A DNA stretch of 64,000 nt from Defluviicoccus sp046348835 (lineage in GTDB: Bacteria > Pseudomonadota > Alphaproteobacteria > Rhodospirillales > Defluviicoccaceae): contig JAXMDM010000002.1 of the NCBI GenBank assembly GCA_046348835.1, positions 248,001 to 312,000 on the forward strand, in the 5' to 3' direction. This document shows, piece by piece, positions 46,284 to 54,732 of this stretch (position 1 is its first letter; every line of letters begins with the position of its first letter). The notes below the pieces were generated by a model, which was given only the letters and a program-made list of their open reading frames with translations, was not told the origin of the DNA and made no database searches. Position numbers and translations under genes: made by a program.

Positions 46284-46763
46284 CTAGTGGCTCGGCGAGG
46301 GCGTCGACGAGGTCGCAGGCGGCGGGGCCGGGGTGGCCGCCGGTGGCGTTGCAGCCGGCTGCTGCTCGAGGAGCGCGGCCTGGCTCCACCCTTGGCTCTG
46401 CATGCAGGAGTCAAAGCCGCGATTGTTGGGGTTGCCCGGCTGATACGCGCTCCCCATCCCGGCGACGGACGTGTTGGGCATGTTCAGGGTCACCGTTCCC
46501 GCCCCTCGCTGTTCCCAACTGGCGCTCATGTTGCCGAAGTTCTGCATCTGGACCGTGGATCGGCAAAAGCTGTGGGCGGCGGCGAAATTGCCGGGCTCAC
46601 CCGGACCGGTCCACCGATAGCCGAAGGTGTCGCTATCGCTACCGCTACCCTGTTCACCTTGCACCGATGAACACGCCGCAGCCGAGGCCATTAGCGCAGT
46701 GAAAACAAAAACGCGCGCCATCGCGCGGCACCCGAATGAAGACATGATGAACGGCATCCGCAT
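46284..46763 (-). CDS. predicted lipoprotein, function unknown
   Basis: 159 aa. A lipoprotein signal ends in ASAAAC (Cys31), so the mature protein is lipid-anchored; starting at Met15 (46721) would give a more usual 16-residue signal. The mature part includes NFAAAHSFCRSTVQMQNFGN and NNRGFDSCMQSQGWS, two cysteines likely to form a disulfide, and ends in a Pro/Ala/Thr tail. The final Cys-Met-x-x-x-G-W pattern is common in small alphaproteobacterial lipoproteins. No function is known to me. Confidence 0.75.
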   Translation of the reverse strand: MRMPFIMSSFGCRAMARVFVFTALMASAAACSSVQGEQGSGSDSDTFGYRWTGPGEPGNFAAAHSFCRSTVQMQNFGNMSASWEQRGAGTVTLNMPNTSVAGMGSAYQPGNPNNRGFDSCMQSQGWSQAALLEQQPAATPPAATPAPPPATSSTPSPSH

Positions 46764-46901
46764 CCCCTTATCGACCGGAAGCGCATATTCGCGCTGTCCA
46801 CGCGATTACGCAAGCGGCCGAGGTGCGCGTGGCTTTCGGGAATTGGACATCTCCCCCGGTGGCGGTACCATGCAAAGGCCGATGATGGGACGGAGGAGAA
46901 G

Positions 46902-47585
46902 ATGCCCACCTGTCTGATCACGGGGGGAAGCCGCGGAATCGGGCTGGAATTCGCCCGCCAATATGCCGCCGACGGATGGTCCGTCATCGCTACCTGTCGT
47001 CACCCGGAGACGGCGGATGCGTTGTCGGGCCTGTCCGGCAACGTCCAGGTCCACGCCCTGGATGTGGCCGACTTTGCCCGCATGGAACAGTTGGCCCGGC
47101 GACTTGAGGATGTCGCGATCGATATCCTCATCAACAACGCCGGAATCTATGGTCCACGGGTGGTGCCGTACGATTTCGTCGATTACGGCGCCTGGGCGGA
47201 GGCTTTACGCACCAACACCATGGCGCCGCTCAAAATGAGCGCCGTGTTTTCCCGGCACGTGGCCAAAAGCGGGCAGCGGCTGATCGTGTCGCTGAGTTCG
47301 GTCATGGGTTCGGTGGGCGACAACACCGCGGGGGGCTCGTACATCTATCGCTCCTCGAAAGCGGCCCTGAACGCGGTGATGAAGAGCCTTTCGATCGATC
47401 TGCGCAGCAAAGAAATCACCGTCGCCCTGGTTCATCCCGGATGGGTTCGCACCGACATGGGCGGCTCCGGGGCCTCCCTCGACGCTGACGAATCGGTCGC
47501 GTCCATGCGGCAGCTGTTCCAGCGCCTGACCCTCCGGGACAGCGGACGGTTCTTTGCCTACGACGGCAGTGAGGTGCCCTGGTAA
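46902..47585 (+). CDS. short-chain dehydrogenase/reductase
   Basis: 227 aa, classical SDR. Cofactor motif TGGSRGIG (7-14), NNAG (78-81), active-site Ser133, Tyr149 and Lys153 (YRSSK). GGAGGAG precedes the ATG. The C-terminal half (HPGWVRTDMGGSGA) is like the CsgA/sniffer subgroup of SDRs. Substrate unknown. Converges with the CitE-like gene. Confidence 0.9.
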   Translation: MPTCLITGGSRGIGLEFARQYAADGWSVIATCRHPETADALSGLSGNVQVHALDVADFARMEQLARRLEDVAIDILINNAGIYGPRVVPYDFVDYGAWAEALRTNTMAPLKMSAVFSRHVAKSGQRLIVSLSSVMGSVGDNTAGGSYIYRSSKAALNAVMKSLSIDLRSKEITVALVHPGWVRTDMGGSGASLDADESVASMRQLFQRLTLRDSGRFFAYDGSEVPW

Positions 47586-47596
47586 GGATGTGGCGT

Positions 47597-47643
47597 GGCC
47601 ACCGCGTGCCCCCAGGACGGCCTGGGACGGGCACGCGGTGGCC
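47597..47643. terminator. long hairpin between convergent SDR and CitE-like genes
   Basis: GGCCACCGCGTGCCC (47597-47611) and GGGCACGCGGTGGCC (47629-47643) form a perfect 15-bp stem, extended inward by CCAGG/CCTGG around an ACGG loop with a three-base bulge. There is no T-tract on either side. A structural barrier at the convergent gene ends is the likely role. Confidence 0.5.
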
Positions 47644-47651
47644 GCCGCGGC

Positions 47652-48539
47652 TCAGGCGGCGACGGGGGCCTGCATCTTCTCGATCATCTCAGCCATGGCG
47701 ACGACGCGCTTGGCGCTTTCCACGTGCAGGTTCTCGATCAGCTTGCCGTCGACCACGCACACGCCTTCACCGCGCGCCGCGGCGGCGCCGTGGGCATCGA
47801 TGATCTTGCGCGACCAGACCACGTCCTCCGGCTTCGGCGTGAATACGCCGTTGCAGGCAGCCACCTGCTTCGGGTGGATCAGCGTCTTGCCGTCGAACCC
47901 CATCTCGGCACCCTGGCGGCAGGCGTACTCGAACCCGGCTTCGTCGTTCAGATCGAGATAAACCCCATCGAGGATGGCGATCCCGTATGCGCGGGCGGCG
48001 AGCAGGCACAGGCCGAGGGAGGTGATGAACGGCAGGCGCTCGCGGGTGTGGGCGCAGTCCAGTTCCTTGGCGAGGTCGGAAGTGCCCATGACGAGGCAGG
48101 CGACCCGCGGGCTTGCGCCGGTGATCCGCTCGGATTCGAGCACGCTGCGAGGCGTCTCCATCATCGCCCAGATCGCCATCTCCGGCGGCGCGCCGTTGGC
48201 GACCATGATCGCTTCCAGATGGCGAATGGCGTCGGCGCTCTCCACCTTCGGCAGGAGGATGGCGTGGCAGCCCGACTGGGCGGCGGCGGCGATGTCTTCG
48301 TAGCCCCACCTGGTCGACAACGAATTGACCCGGATGATCAGCTCGCGCATGCCATAACCGCCGCCCTTGACGGCGTCGCAAACCTGACGGCGGGCAGTTT
48401 CCTTGGCGTCGGGAGCGGTGGCGTCCTCTAGGTCGAGGATCAGGCCGTCGGCGGCAACGGTTTTGGCTTTGTCGAGGGCGCGAACGTTTGAGCCCGGCAT
48501 ATAGAGGACGCTACGGCGGGGACGGGCGGATTTGGACAT
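47652..48539 (-). CDS. HpcH/HpaI aldolase / CitE-like lyase
   Basis: 295 aa. TIM-barrel features: RRSVLYMPGSNVRALDKA at the start, DLILDLED-type metal segment (GLILDLEDATAPDAKE), Arg in IIRVNS, LLPKVESAD, and the C-terminal FDGKTLIHPKQVAACN. LVMGTSDLAKEL is typical of the CitE-like/malyl-CoA thioesterase (Mcl2) branch rather than of MclA malyl-CoA lyase. CitF and CitD are not nearby, so it is not citrate lyase. Acts on a CoA ester, possibly malyl-CoA or a methylmalyl-CoA. Divergent from pdxY, with 138 bp between the starts. Confidence 0.85.
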   Translation of the reverse strand: MSKSARPRRSVLYMPGSNVRALDKAKTVAADGLILDLEDATAPDAKETARRQVCDAVKGGGYGMRELIIRVNSLSTRWGYEDIAAAAQSGCHAILLPKVESADAIRHLEAIMVANGAPPEMAIWAMMETPRSVLESERITGASPRVACLVMGTSDLAKELDCAHTRERLPFITSLGLCLLAARAYGIAILDGVYLDLNDEAGFEYACRQGAEMGFDGKTLIHPKQVAACNGVFTPKPEDVVWSRKIIDAHGAAAARGEGVCVVDGKLIENLHVESAKRVVAMAEMIEKMQAPVAA

Positions 48540-48677
48540 GGTCTCGGACCCCCTCTCTCGGATGGTTGGTTTCGCTCTTGCAAAATAACTACTCTCGGCG
48601 CGGGGTCGGTGGCAAGCTGGCGCTCCCGCCGTTTGGTCCAGTCGGCCGTCGGCGCCGCCTGGGGTTTGTCCGCAAGC

Positions 48678-49529
48678 GTGGCCATTTTGAGCGTGCAGTC
48701 GTCGGTCGCGTACGGTTGCGTCGGCAACGCCGCCGCTGTCTTCGCGTTGCGCCGGAGCGGGCATGAGGTGTGGCCGGTCGATACCGTCCGCTTCTCCAAT
48801 CACCCGGGCCACGGCCACTTCCGTGGTCGGCGGGTGGGCGCGGAGGAAATCGCCGACCTCATCTTGGGCCTGGCCGATCTCGGCGTGCTGGCACGGACCG
48901 AGGCCGTGCTTTCGGGCTATCTCGGCGCCGTCGCCATCGGGCCGGTTGTGCTCGACGCCGTCGCCCGCGTGCGCGCCGGCAACCCCCGTGCGGTTTTTTT
49001 CTGCGACCCGGTGTTGGGGGACCGCGACTGCGGTCTCTACGGCGCCGGTGACCTGGTTCGCTTCTTCCGCGACGAGGCGCTGCCGGCGGCGGACATCGTT
49101 TCGCCCAATCACTTCGAGCTGGAGGTTCTGGCGGGCCGCACCCTGCCGACGGTGGACACGGTGCTTGCCGCCGTCGATGATCTCGCCGCCCGCGGCCCGC
49201 AAACGGTCTTGGTGACCTCGGTTGTCGATGGGGCAGGGTATCCCGGCCGCATCGCCACCATCGCCCGCGACCGCAGCGGCACGTGGCAGGTGATCACCCC
49301 GATGCTGCCCCATCCCGGCCGCGGCGCCGGCGACCTGCTGGCGGCGCTTTTTCTCGGCCGCCGGCTGGACGGCCGTCCGACGGCGGACGCGTTGAGCCTC
49401 GCCGTGTCATCGGTCTTCGCCGTGATCGAGGCAACCGCTGCTGCCGGTGCCGACGAGCTGTTGCTCGTCGCGAGCCAGCAGGCCCTCGTCGATCCGCCGA
49501 TGGCTTTTGCCGCCGAGCGGATCCGCTAG
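48678..49529 (+). CDS. pdxY: pyridoxal kinase PdxY
   Basis: 283 aa from the GTG at 48678, which places the family N-terminus AILSVQSSVAYG right after the start; the frame to 48609 adds 23 unconserved residues. Contains VGNAAAVFALRRSGHEV, DPVLGD (about 113-118), VSPNHFELEVLAG and the catalytic anion-hole motif GRGAGDLLAALFL. Phosphorylates pyridoxal to pyridoxal 5'-phosphate as a salvage step. No strong ribosome-binding site was seen. Confidence 0.92.
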   Translation: MAILSVQSSVAYGCVGNAAAVFALRRSGHEVWPVDTVRFSNHPGHGHFRGRRVGAEEIADLILGLADLGVLARTEAVLSGYLGAVAIGPVVLDAVARVRAGNPRAVFFCDPVLGDRDCGLYGAGDLVRFFRDEALPAADIVSPNHFELEVLAGRTLPTVDTVLAAVDDLAARGPQTVLVTSVVDGAGYPGRIATIARDRSGTWQVITPMLPHPGRGAGDLLAALFLGRRLDGRPTADALSLAVSSVFAVIEATAAAGADELLLVASQQALVDPPMAFAAERIR

Positions 49530-49591
49530 ACCAACCGACACGGGGGTTGTCTCAGCCGCAGTCGCTGCGGCGGACGAAAGCGGTGGCGAGC

Positions 49592-49620
49592 GCCGCTACC
49601 GGATCGGTTCCGGCATCGGC
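49592..49620 (-). terminator. imperfect hairpin after the first PQQ-propeller gene
   Basis: On the minus strand GCCGATGCCGGA and TCCGGTAGCGGC pair with one mismatch and one wobble around a five-base loop. It is a decayed copy of the perfect hairpin that follows the paralogous gene (52150-52177), which supports duplication of the whole unit. No T-tract follows. Confidence 0.4.
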
Positions 49621-49633
49621 GCCCCCGTCATGG

Positions 49634-51844
49634 TCAGTTACAAACGCCGGGTGTGTTGATCCAGGCGTTCATCGTCGAGATCATCGCGGTGTCGGCCACG
49701 AAGGTCCCAAGCGGCGGCATGCTGAAGGCGTCGCGCAATTTCATCCGGATCGGGATCAGCGAGCGGGACGGATCTCCCGGATAGAGCCTGACCGCGCCCG
49801 GCGGCTGCAGTTCACCCCCCGGACTCACGTTGCACACACGCATGTCGTCGATCGAGGTGGTGTAGCGAAAGTCCATGTTGACCCGGGTTTCACCGTCGGG
49901 CCGGTGGCAGAACGAGCAGTTGGCGTGGAGATAGGAGCGGGCGCGCTCGGTCGCGCTCCCGCTGGTACGGGTGGCCAGGGCCCCGATCTGGGCCAGCGGC
50001 GGAACCGCTCCGCCAAACATCCCGATCTTCCGCCATGTCTCGATCTGATTGGCGGTTTCTCCCGAGGGGTAGGTGTAATTCCGGTTGAGCTGAAGCAGTT
50101 CCAGGCCGAGGCTGGATCCGGCGGCGGTGGTATGGCACTCCAGGCACTGCTCGCGCGACGGAAACATCCAGGTCACCGTCGCATTGTTGGACGGGCGGTG
50201 CAGCGTCACCACCTTGCGCCCCGGCAAGAGGGTGGCGTCGGCATCGGGGCCGGTGCCGTTCCATTCGTAGGTGTAGCCGCGCCAGCCGCCTCCCGTTCCG
50301 GGGTGGTTCATGAACAGGCGGGTTTCGACGATCCTGCTTTCGAGCAGGAAGGTTTTGAGCAGGACGGTCTGCGGCGGCAGAGTGAAATCGCCGTCGCTGC
50401 GGATGGAGATCGTCGCTCCGTTCGGCAGCGCGATGCCGCGGCGCTTGCTCATCGCGTCCGACCACAGCGGCATGTTGACGTCGTAGGGAATGACCCCGGT
50501 GGCGAACCGGCGATGATCGCTGTTCGCCATGCAGCCGGTGGCGGTCAACTGGCTGGCCACGTCCGCGGCGACCTCATCCGTTCCCGCGGACGAGCCTGCC
50601 GTCGGAACCAGTCTCCAGACATTTCCCGCCTCTGCGGTCGCGTCGTTGGCGAGGATTTCGCCCGATCGCAGGCGCAGAAAGCCGGTCACGCGGCCGGACG
50701 GAACCTGACCGAGGGTGGTGCGGGTGCTGTAATCGGGCGGATTCAGGCCGAAAATGATCGGCGTGTAGGCGGCGCCGAAGATGTAGTGGTTTTTCAGGTT
50801 CGGCATCGCGGTACCGCGATAGACCTCGCCGCCGATAACCGCCGAGCCGACTTCGTGGCCGAAGTCGTGCACGGGCGGGATGACCCCCACCGGCGAACAG
50901 GGCCCTTTCATGCACCTGGTGCCTTCGTACATCGGCCACCCATAATCGCCGCCCGGCTTCGAAAGATTCATCCGGTTGACTTCCTCGCGGGTGGCGAGGC
51001 CGACATCGCCCAACCAGAGATCGTTGCCGTCGATGGTGAACCGCCATGGGTTGCGCAGGCCGAGGGCGAAGAGCTGAACCTGCGGCGGAGTGGTGCGCAC
51101 GTTGATCTTCAGGATCTTGCCGAAGCGGCTGTTGGGCAACGGCGCTTGATCTTCGTTGACGTTGCCGTCGCCGGAACCCAGGTAGAGAAAGCCGTCGGAG
51201 CCGAACTGGACCTGGCCAAAGTGATGAAACTTGCCGGGCTGTTGGAGCGTCAGCAACACCCGTTCGCTCGACGGATTGAATGTAACGCCGTCGGTGGAGG
51301 TGAATCGGGAGAGCGCCGACTGTACCGGTCCTCCCGGCACTCGGCGGTTATAGGCGACGTAGAGCTCGCCGCCGGCGCTGGTGAAGCCCGGACGGAAAGC
51401 GAAGCTGGTTATGCCCCATTGTTCGGAGTCGGGCCTTACGGTTGCGGCCATGCGGTATCGGATGTCGAGGGCGGCCCGGTTTCCCGTCGCGGTGCCGCCG
51501 TCGAGCCTGAAGGTACGGATTAGCCCCGCTCGCTCCGATACGTAAAAGCGACTGGCGTCGTTGGGGTGCTGACGGACCTGCGTTGCGCCACTGAATTGCA
51601 GCGGCGGGAACGCATTGACGGCGGTCACCGGGGCCGATCCGCCGGTGAGCGGTCCGGCCAGGCAGGTGGTGTTGGAGGGCCGCTGATCGAGAGCGGGGGC
51701 GGCGTCGGCGGCCTGGGCGGTGACCGTTGCCAAGGCGAGGCCCATCACGATGGCGCAGTTGAGCCAAAGAAGAGGCATGTGCGAGGAAAGCTCAGCGCTG
51801 CGGGTTTTTCCCCATATGGGGATAGAAAATAAATAGGTTTGCAT
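49634..51844 (-). CDS. exported PQQ-type sugar dehydrogenase / di-heme cytochrome c fusion (copy 1)
   Basis: 736 aa from the ATG at 51844, with GGAG 8 bp upstream; an ATG at 51778 would give a shorter classical signal peptide (MPLLWLNCAIVMGLALATV...AQA). The N-terminal 400 residues resemble soluble aldose-sugar dehydrogenases with a six-bladed propeller: FPPLQFSGATQVRQHPND, KFHHFGQVQFGSDGFLYLGSGDG (His and metal/PQQ region) and GLRNPWRFTID. The C-terminal 330 residues are a SO2930/HNE_0200-type module with heme sites CLECH (about 567) and CSFCH (about 643) and a Met ligand candidate in SMPPLG (about 709). Likely a periplasmic sugar or alcohol oxidase passing electrons through its own hemes. 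Copy 2 lies 340 bp upstream on the same strand. Confidence 0.85.
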   Translation of the reverse strand: MQTYLFSIPIWGKTRSAELSSHMPLLWLNCAIVMGLALATVTAQAADAAPALDQRPSNTTCLAGPLTGGSAPVTAVNAFPPLQFSGATQVRQHPNDASRFYVSERAGLIRTFRLDGGTATGNRAALDIRYRMAATVRPDSEQWGITSFAFRPGFTSAGGELYVAYNRRVPGGPVQSALSRFTSTDGVTFNPSSERVLLTLQQPGKFHHFGQVQFGSDGFLYLGSGDGNVNEDQAPLPNSRFGKILKINVRTTPPQVQLFALGLRNPWRFTIDGNDLWLGDVGLATREEVNRMNLSKPGGDYGWPMYEGTRCMKGPCSPVGVIPPVHDFGHEVGSAVIGGEVYRGTAMPNLKNHYIFGAAYTPIIFGLNPPDYSTRTTLGQVPSGRVTGFLRLRSGEILANDATAEAGNVWRLVPTAGSSAGTDEVAADVASQLTATGCMANSDHRRFATGVIPYDVNMPLWSDAMSKRRGIALPNGATISIRSDGDFTLPPQTVLLKTFLLESRIVETRLFMNHPGTGGGWRGYTYEWNGTGPDADATLLPGRKVVTLHRPSNNATVTWMFPSREQCLECHTTAAGSSLGLELLQLNRNYTYPSGETANQIETWRKIGMFGGAVPPLAQIGALATRTSGSATERARSYLHANCSFCHRPDGETRVNMDFRYTTSIDDMRVCNVSPGGELQPPGAVRLYPGDPSRSLIPIRMKLRDAFSMPPLGTFVADTAMISTMNAWINTPGVCN
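51810..51821. promoter_or_regulatory. 12-bp palindrome CCCCATATGGGG inside the start of copy 1
   Basis: A perfect palindrome beginning 23 bases into the coding sequence of the 49634-51844 gene. It encodes P-I-W-G using the rare ATA codon. The same 12 bases occur at the same offset in the paralogue, while the surrounding codons differ. Confidence 0.5.
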
Positions 51845-52184
51845 AGACTTCTCCGCCACTCACACAAGTGCTCCCGGATCAGTCACGGTATTTCCTCTAA
51901 TCCGCAACCTCTTGCGACCCATTCGCCTGTATAACATCCGTCGTCACAGCCCCAAAGAGGGAACCGACTCTTCCAACGATATTGCTAATTATGCGCGAAT
52001 CGATACCAACCTCCGCGCCTAAGTCTATCTGGCCGGCGACGATCGTTGCTCATTGCGGGGAAAATGGACCGGAAACAACCCACGCGCGTCCCATCGTCGA
52101 CCACGGGCAAAGTCGCGGTGGCGCGATCCGGGTGCGCGATCGGAAAAGCGCCGGTGCCGGACCGATCCGGCACCGGCCAGCGGT
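51845..52184 (-). other. upstream region of copy 1
   Basis: 340 bases without a gene. Holds TATGCGCGAA (51990-51999) and GAAAATGGAC (52060-52069), both also present upstream of copy 2 at nearly the same spacing (70 and 72 bp), and CAAGTGCT near the start codon in both. These look like remnants of a duplicated promoter region. The terminator of copy 2 occupies 52144-52177. No clear -35/-10 pair could be fixed. Confidence 0.5.
52144..52177 (-). terminator. intrinsic terminator of the second PQQ-propeller gene
   Basis: A perfect 12-bp stem, GCCGGTGCCGGA with TCCGGCACCGGC (52150-52161 and 52166-52177), with a four-base loop. On the minus strand it is followed by GCTTTT. It lies 8 bp after the stop of the 52185-54419 gene. 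Confidence 0.75.
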
Positions 52185-54419
52185 TCAGTTACAGACGCCG
52201 GGTGTGTTGATCCAGGCGTTCATCGTCGTGATCATGGTGGTGTCGGCCACGAATGTCCCGAGCGGGGGCATGCTGGACGCGTTGCGCAATTTCATCCGGA
52301 TCGGGATCAGCGAGTGGGACGGATCCCCCGGGTAGAGCCTGAGCACGCCCGGTAGCCGCAAATTGCCCGACGGCGTGATGTTACAGACATGCATGCCACT
52401 GGCCGAGGTGGTGTAGCGGAAGTCCATGTTGAGGCGGGTTCCCCCGTCGGGCCGGTGGCAGAACGAGCAGTTGGCGTGGAGATAGGAGCGGGCGCGCTCG
52501 GTTGTGCTCCCGCTGGTACGGGTGGCCAGGGCCCCGATCTGGGCCAGCGGCGGAACCGCTCCGCTAAACATTCCGATATTCCGCCACGTCTCGATCTGAT
52601 TGGCGGTTCCTCCCGAAGGGTAGGTGTAATTGCGGTTGAGCTGAAGCAGTTCCAGGCCGAGGCTGGTTCCGGCGGCGGTGGTATGGCACTGCAGGCACTG
52701 ATCGCGCGACGGAAACATCCAGGTCACCGTCGCGTTGTTGGACGGCCGGTGCAGCGTCACCACTTTTGCCTCGGTGAGCAGGGTGGCGTCGGCGTCGGCG
52801 CCGGTACCGTTCCATTCGTAGGTGTAGCCGCGCCAGCCGCCTCCCGATCCGGGGTGGTTCATGAACAGGCGGGTCTCGACCACTTGGTTGTCGAGCAGGA
52901 AGGTCTTGAGCAGGACCGTCTGCGGCGGCAGGGTGAAATCACCGTTGGTGTGGACCGCAATCTTCTGTCCGTCGGCCAGCGCGACGCCCCGGCGCTTGGT
53001 CATCGCATCCGACCACAGCGGCATGTTGACGTCGTAAGGAATGACCCCGGCGGCGAAGAGGCGATGGTCGCCGCTCGCCATGCAGCCGGTAGCGGTCAAC
53101 TGGCTGGCCACGTCCGCGGCAACCGCATCTTTCGCCGCGGATGAGGCTTGAACGAGGCGCCAGACAGTTCCCGCCGCTGAGGTCGCGTCGTTGGCGAGGA
53201 TTTCGCCCGATCGCTCGCGCATGAAGCCGGTCACGCGGCCGGATGGAACCTGACCGAGGGTGGTGCGGGTGGTGTAATCGGGCGGATTCAGGGCGAAAAT
53301 GATCGGCGTGTAGGCGGCGCCGAAGATATAGGACTCCGTCAGGTTCGGCATCGCGGTGCCGCGATAGATCGCACCGCCGATGACGGCCTGGCCGACGTCG
53401 TGGCTGAAGGCGTGTACGGGCGGAATGACCCCGGTCGGCGAGCACGGTCCCGTCAGGCACACGTCGCCTTCGTACATGGGCCAACCATAATCGCCGCCCG
53501 GCTGCGAAAGCTTCATGCGGTCGATTTCCTCGCGGGTGGCGAGGCCGACATCACCCACCCATAGATCGGTGCCGTCGATGGTGAACCGCCATGGGTTGCG
53601 CAGGCCGAGGGCAAACGGCTGGACCTGAGGCGGTGTCGTATCGACGTTTATTTTCAGGATCTTGCCGAAGCGGCTGTCTGGCACGCGCGCCTGGTCGCGG
53701 TTGACGTTGCCGTCACCGGAACCGAGGTAGAGGAAGCCGTCGGAACCGAACTGGACCTGCCCCCAGTGGTGAAACTTGCCGGGCTGGTCGACCGACAGAA
53801 TTTGTCGTTCGCTTGATGCGTCGATTGTAATGCCGTCGGTGGAGGTGAAGCGGGAGACAGACGACTGAAACGGTCCTCCCGGTACGCGGTGATTGTAGAC
53901 GACGTAGACCTCGCCGCCGGCGTTGGTGAAGCCCGGACGGAAGACAAAGCTGGTAATGCCCCACTGCTCGGAGTCGGACGAGCTGGTGGCGGCCAAACGG
54001 TCGCGGATATCGAGGGCAATCTGGTTGTTCGTCGCCGTGCCGCCGCCGACGGTGAAGGTGCGGATGACCCCCGCTCGTTCGGCGACGTAATAGCGACTGT
54101 CATCGATGGGATGCTGACGCACCTGCATCGCGGCATTGAATTGCAGCGGCGGGAACGCGTTGACGCCGGTTACCGCGCCTGATCCGCCGGTAAGCGGTCC
54201 AGCCAGGCAGGTGGTGTTGGAGGGCCGCTGATCGAGAGCGGGGGCAGCGGCGGCAGCCCGGGCGGTGTTCGCCAGCGGCAAGAAAACCGACAATGCGACG
54301 GTCAATGCGGCCGTGCAGCCCAACCATAGGGAATGTATTGAACAGACGCGGGGAAAATGCTTGGCACCACCACGCCAGGTATTGCCCCATATGGGGCCAG
54401 TATAAGAACGCGCTTGCAT
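52185..54419 (-). CDS. exported PQQ-type sugar dehydrogenase / di-heme cytochrome c fusion (copy 2)
   Basis: 744 aa, closely related to the 49634-51844 protein over its whole length after the signal peptide (both mature parts begin near APALDQRPSNTTCLAGPLTGGS and end NAWINTPGVCN). The ATG at 54419 has GAGGAG 6 bp upstream. The propeller half has KFHHWGQVQFGSDGFLYLG and GLRNPWRFTID; the heme half has CLQCH and CSFCH, with SMPPLG as probable Met ligand. The signal sequence is unusually long (about 54 residues before APALDQ, hydrophobic core LWLGCTAALTVALSVFLPLA). The two proteins probably differ in substrate or in induction. Soluble PQQ dehydrogenases need Ca2+; an EF-hand protein is encoded immediately upstream. 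Confidence 0.85.
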   Translation of the reverse strand: MQARSYTGPIWGNTWRGGAKHFPRVCSIHSLWLGCTAALTVALSVFLPLANTARAAAAAPALDQRPSNTTCLAGPLTGGSGAVTGVNAFPPLQFNAAMQVRQHPIDDSRYYVAERAGVIRTFTVGGGTATNNQIALDIRDRLAATSSSDSEQWGITSFVFRPGFTNAGGEVYVVYNHRVPGGPFQSSVSRFTSTDGITIDASSERQILSVDQPGKFHHWGQVQFGSDGFLYLGSGDGNVNRDQARVPDSRFGKILKINVDTTPPQVQPFALGLRNPWRFTIDGTDLWVGDVGLATREEIDRMKLSQPGGDYGWPMYEGDVCLTGPCSPTGVIPPVHAFSHDVGQAVIGGAIYRGTAMPNLTESYIFGAAYTPIIFALNPPDYTTRTTLGQVPSGRVTGFMRERSGEILANDATSAAGTVWRLVQASSAAKDAVAADVASQLTATGCMASGDHRLFAAGVIPYDVNMPLWSDAMTKRRGVALADGQKIAVHTNGDFTLPPQTVLLKTFLLDNQVVETRLFMNHPGSGGGWRGYTYEWNGTGADADATLLTEAKVVTLHRPSNNATVTWMFPSRDQCLQCHTTAAGTSLGLELLQLNRNYTYPSGGTANQIETWRNIGMFSGAVPPLAQIGALATRTSGSTTERARSYLHANCSFCHRPDGGTRLNMDFRYTTSASGMHVCNITPSGNLRLPGVLRLYPGDPSHSLIPIRMKLRNASSMPPLGTFVADTTMITTMNAWINTPGVCN
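54385..54396. promoter_or_regulatory. 12-bp palindrome CCCCATATGGGG inside the start of copy 2
   Basis: Identical to the palindrome at 51810-51821 and again 23 bases into the coding sequence, with different codons on both sides. Either a protein-binding site retained since duplication or a conserved piece of the signal peptide (P-I-W-G). Confidence 0.5.
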
Positions 54420-54607
54420 AAACTCCTCCCCGCGGCTTTACCACTTATGCAAGTGCTTGCCGCCCTCGTGACCTCTAATTGGCGAAGAAGTCACCGTATT
54501 TATGAGATTTTTCCACCCATCCCACCCCAGTAGGCCCTTTATGTACCATCTTTAACGAAACACCCAAAGTGGGAATCCAGTATTTAATTATTTTTAATAA
54601 TAGTACT

Positions 54608-54641
54608 ATCTATGCGCGAAACGGGGAACCTTCGCATAGAT
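54608..54641. repeat. 9-bp inverted repeat upstream of copy 2
   Basis: ATCTATGCG (54608-54616) and CGCATAGAT (54633-54641) are perfectly complementary, 16 bases apart, next to the AT-rich promoter candidate. It could bind a dimeric regulator. Only the left half (TATGCGCGAA) survives upstream of copy 1. Confidence 0.5.
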
Positions 54642-54695
54642 GCCTGTGGTCGTAATAGGGGTTTATTTCTCCACTCTCTATGGAAAATGGACACG

Positions 54696-54732
54696 AAAAA
54701 ACCCGCGCGCGCCTAAATCATCGCCCGCGGGT
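54696..54732 (-). terminator. intrinsic terminator of the EF-hand gene
   Basis: On the minus strand ACCCGCG (54732-54726) and CGCGGGT (54707-54701) form a stem with an 18-base loop, followed by a run of six T (54701-54696). It lies about 72 bp after the stop of the 54805-55230 gene. Confidence 0.65.

Noticed and set aside
47652..48539. Citrate lyase beta subunit (citE) as a literal assignment
   Set aside because: The partner genes citD and citF are missing, and the GTSDLAKEL motif fits the malyl-CoA thioesterase-like branch better.
49283..51523. 746-codon + strand frame opposite the first PQQ-propeller gene, starting inside pdxY
   Set aside because: It overlaps both pdxY and the fusion gene, lacks motifs, and its equivalent opposite copy 2 is interrupted.
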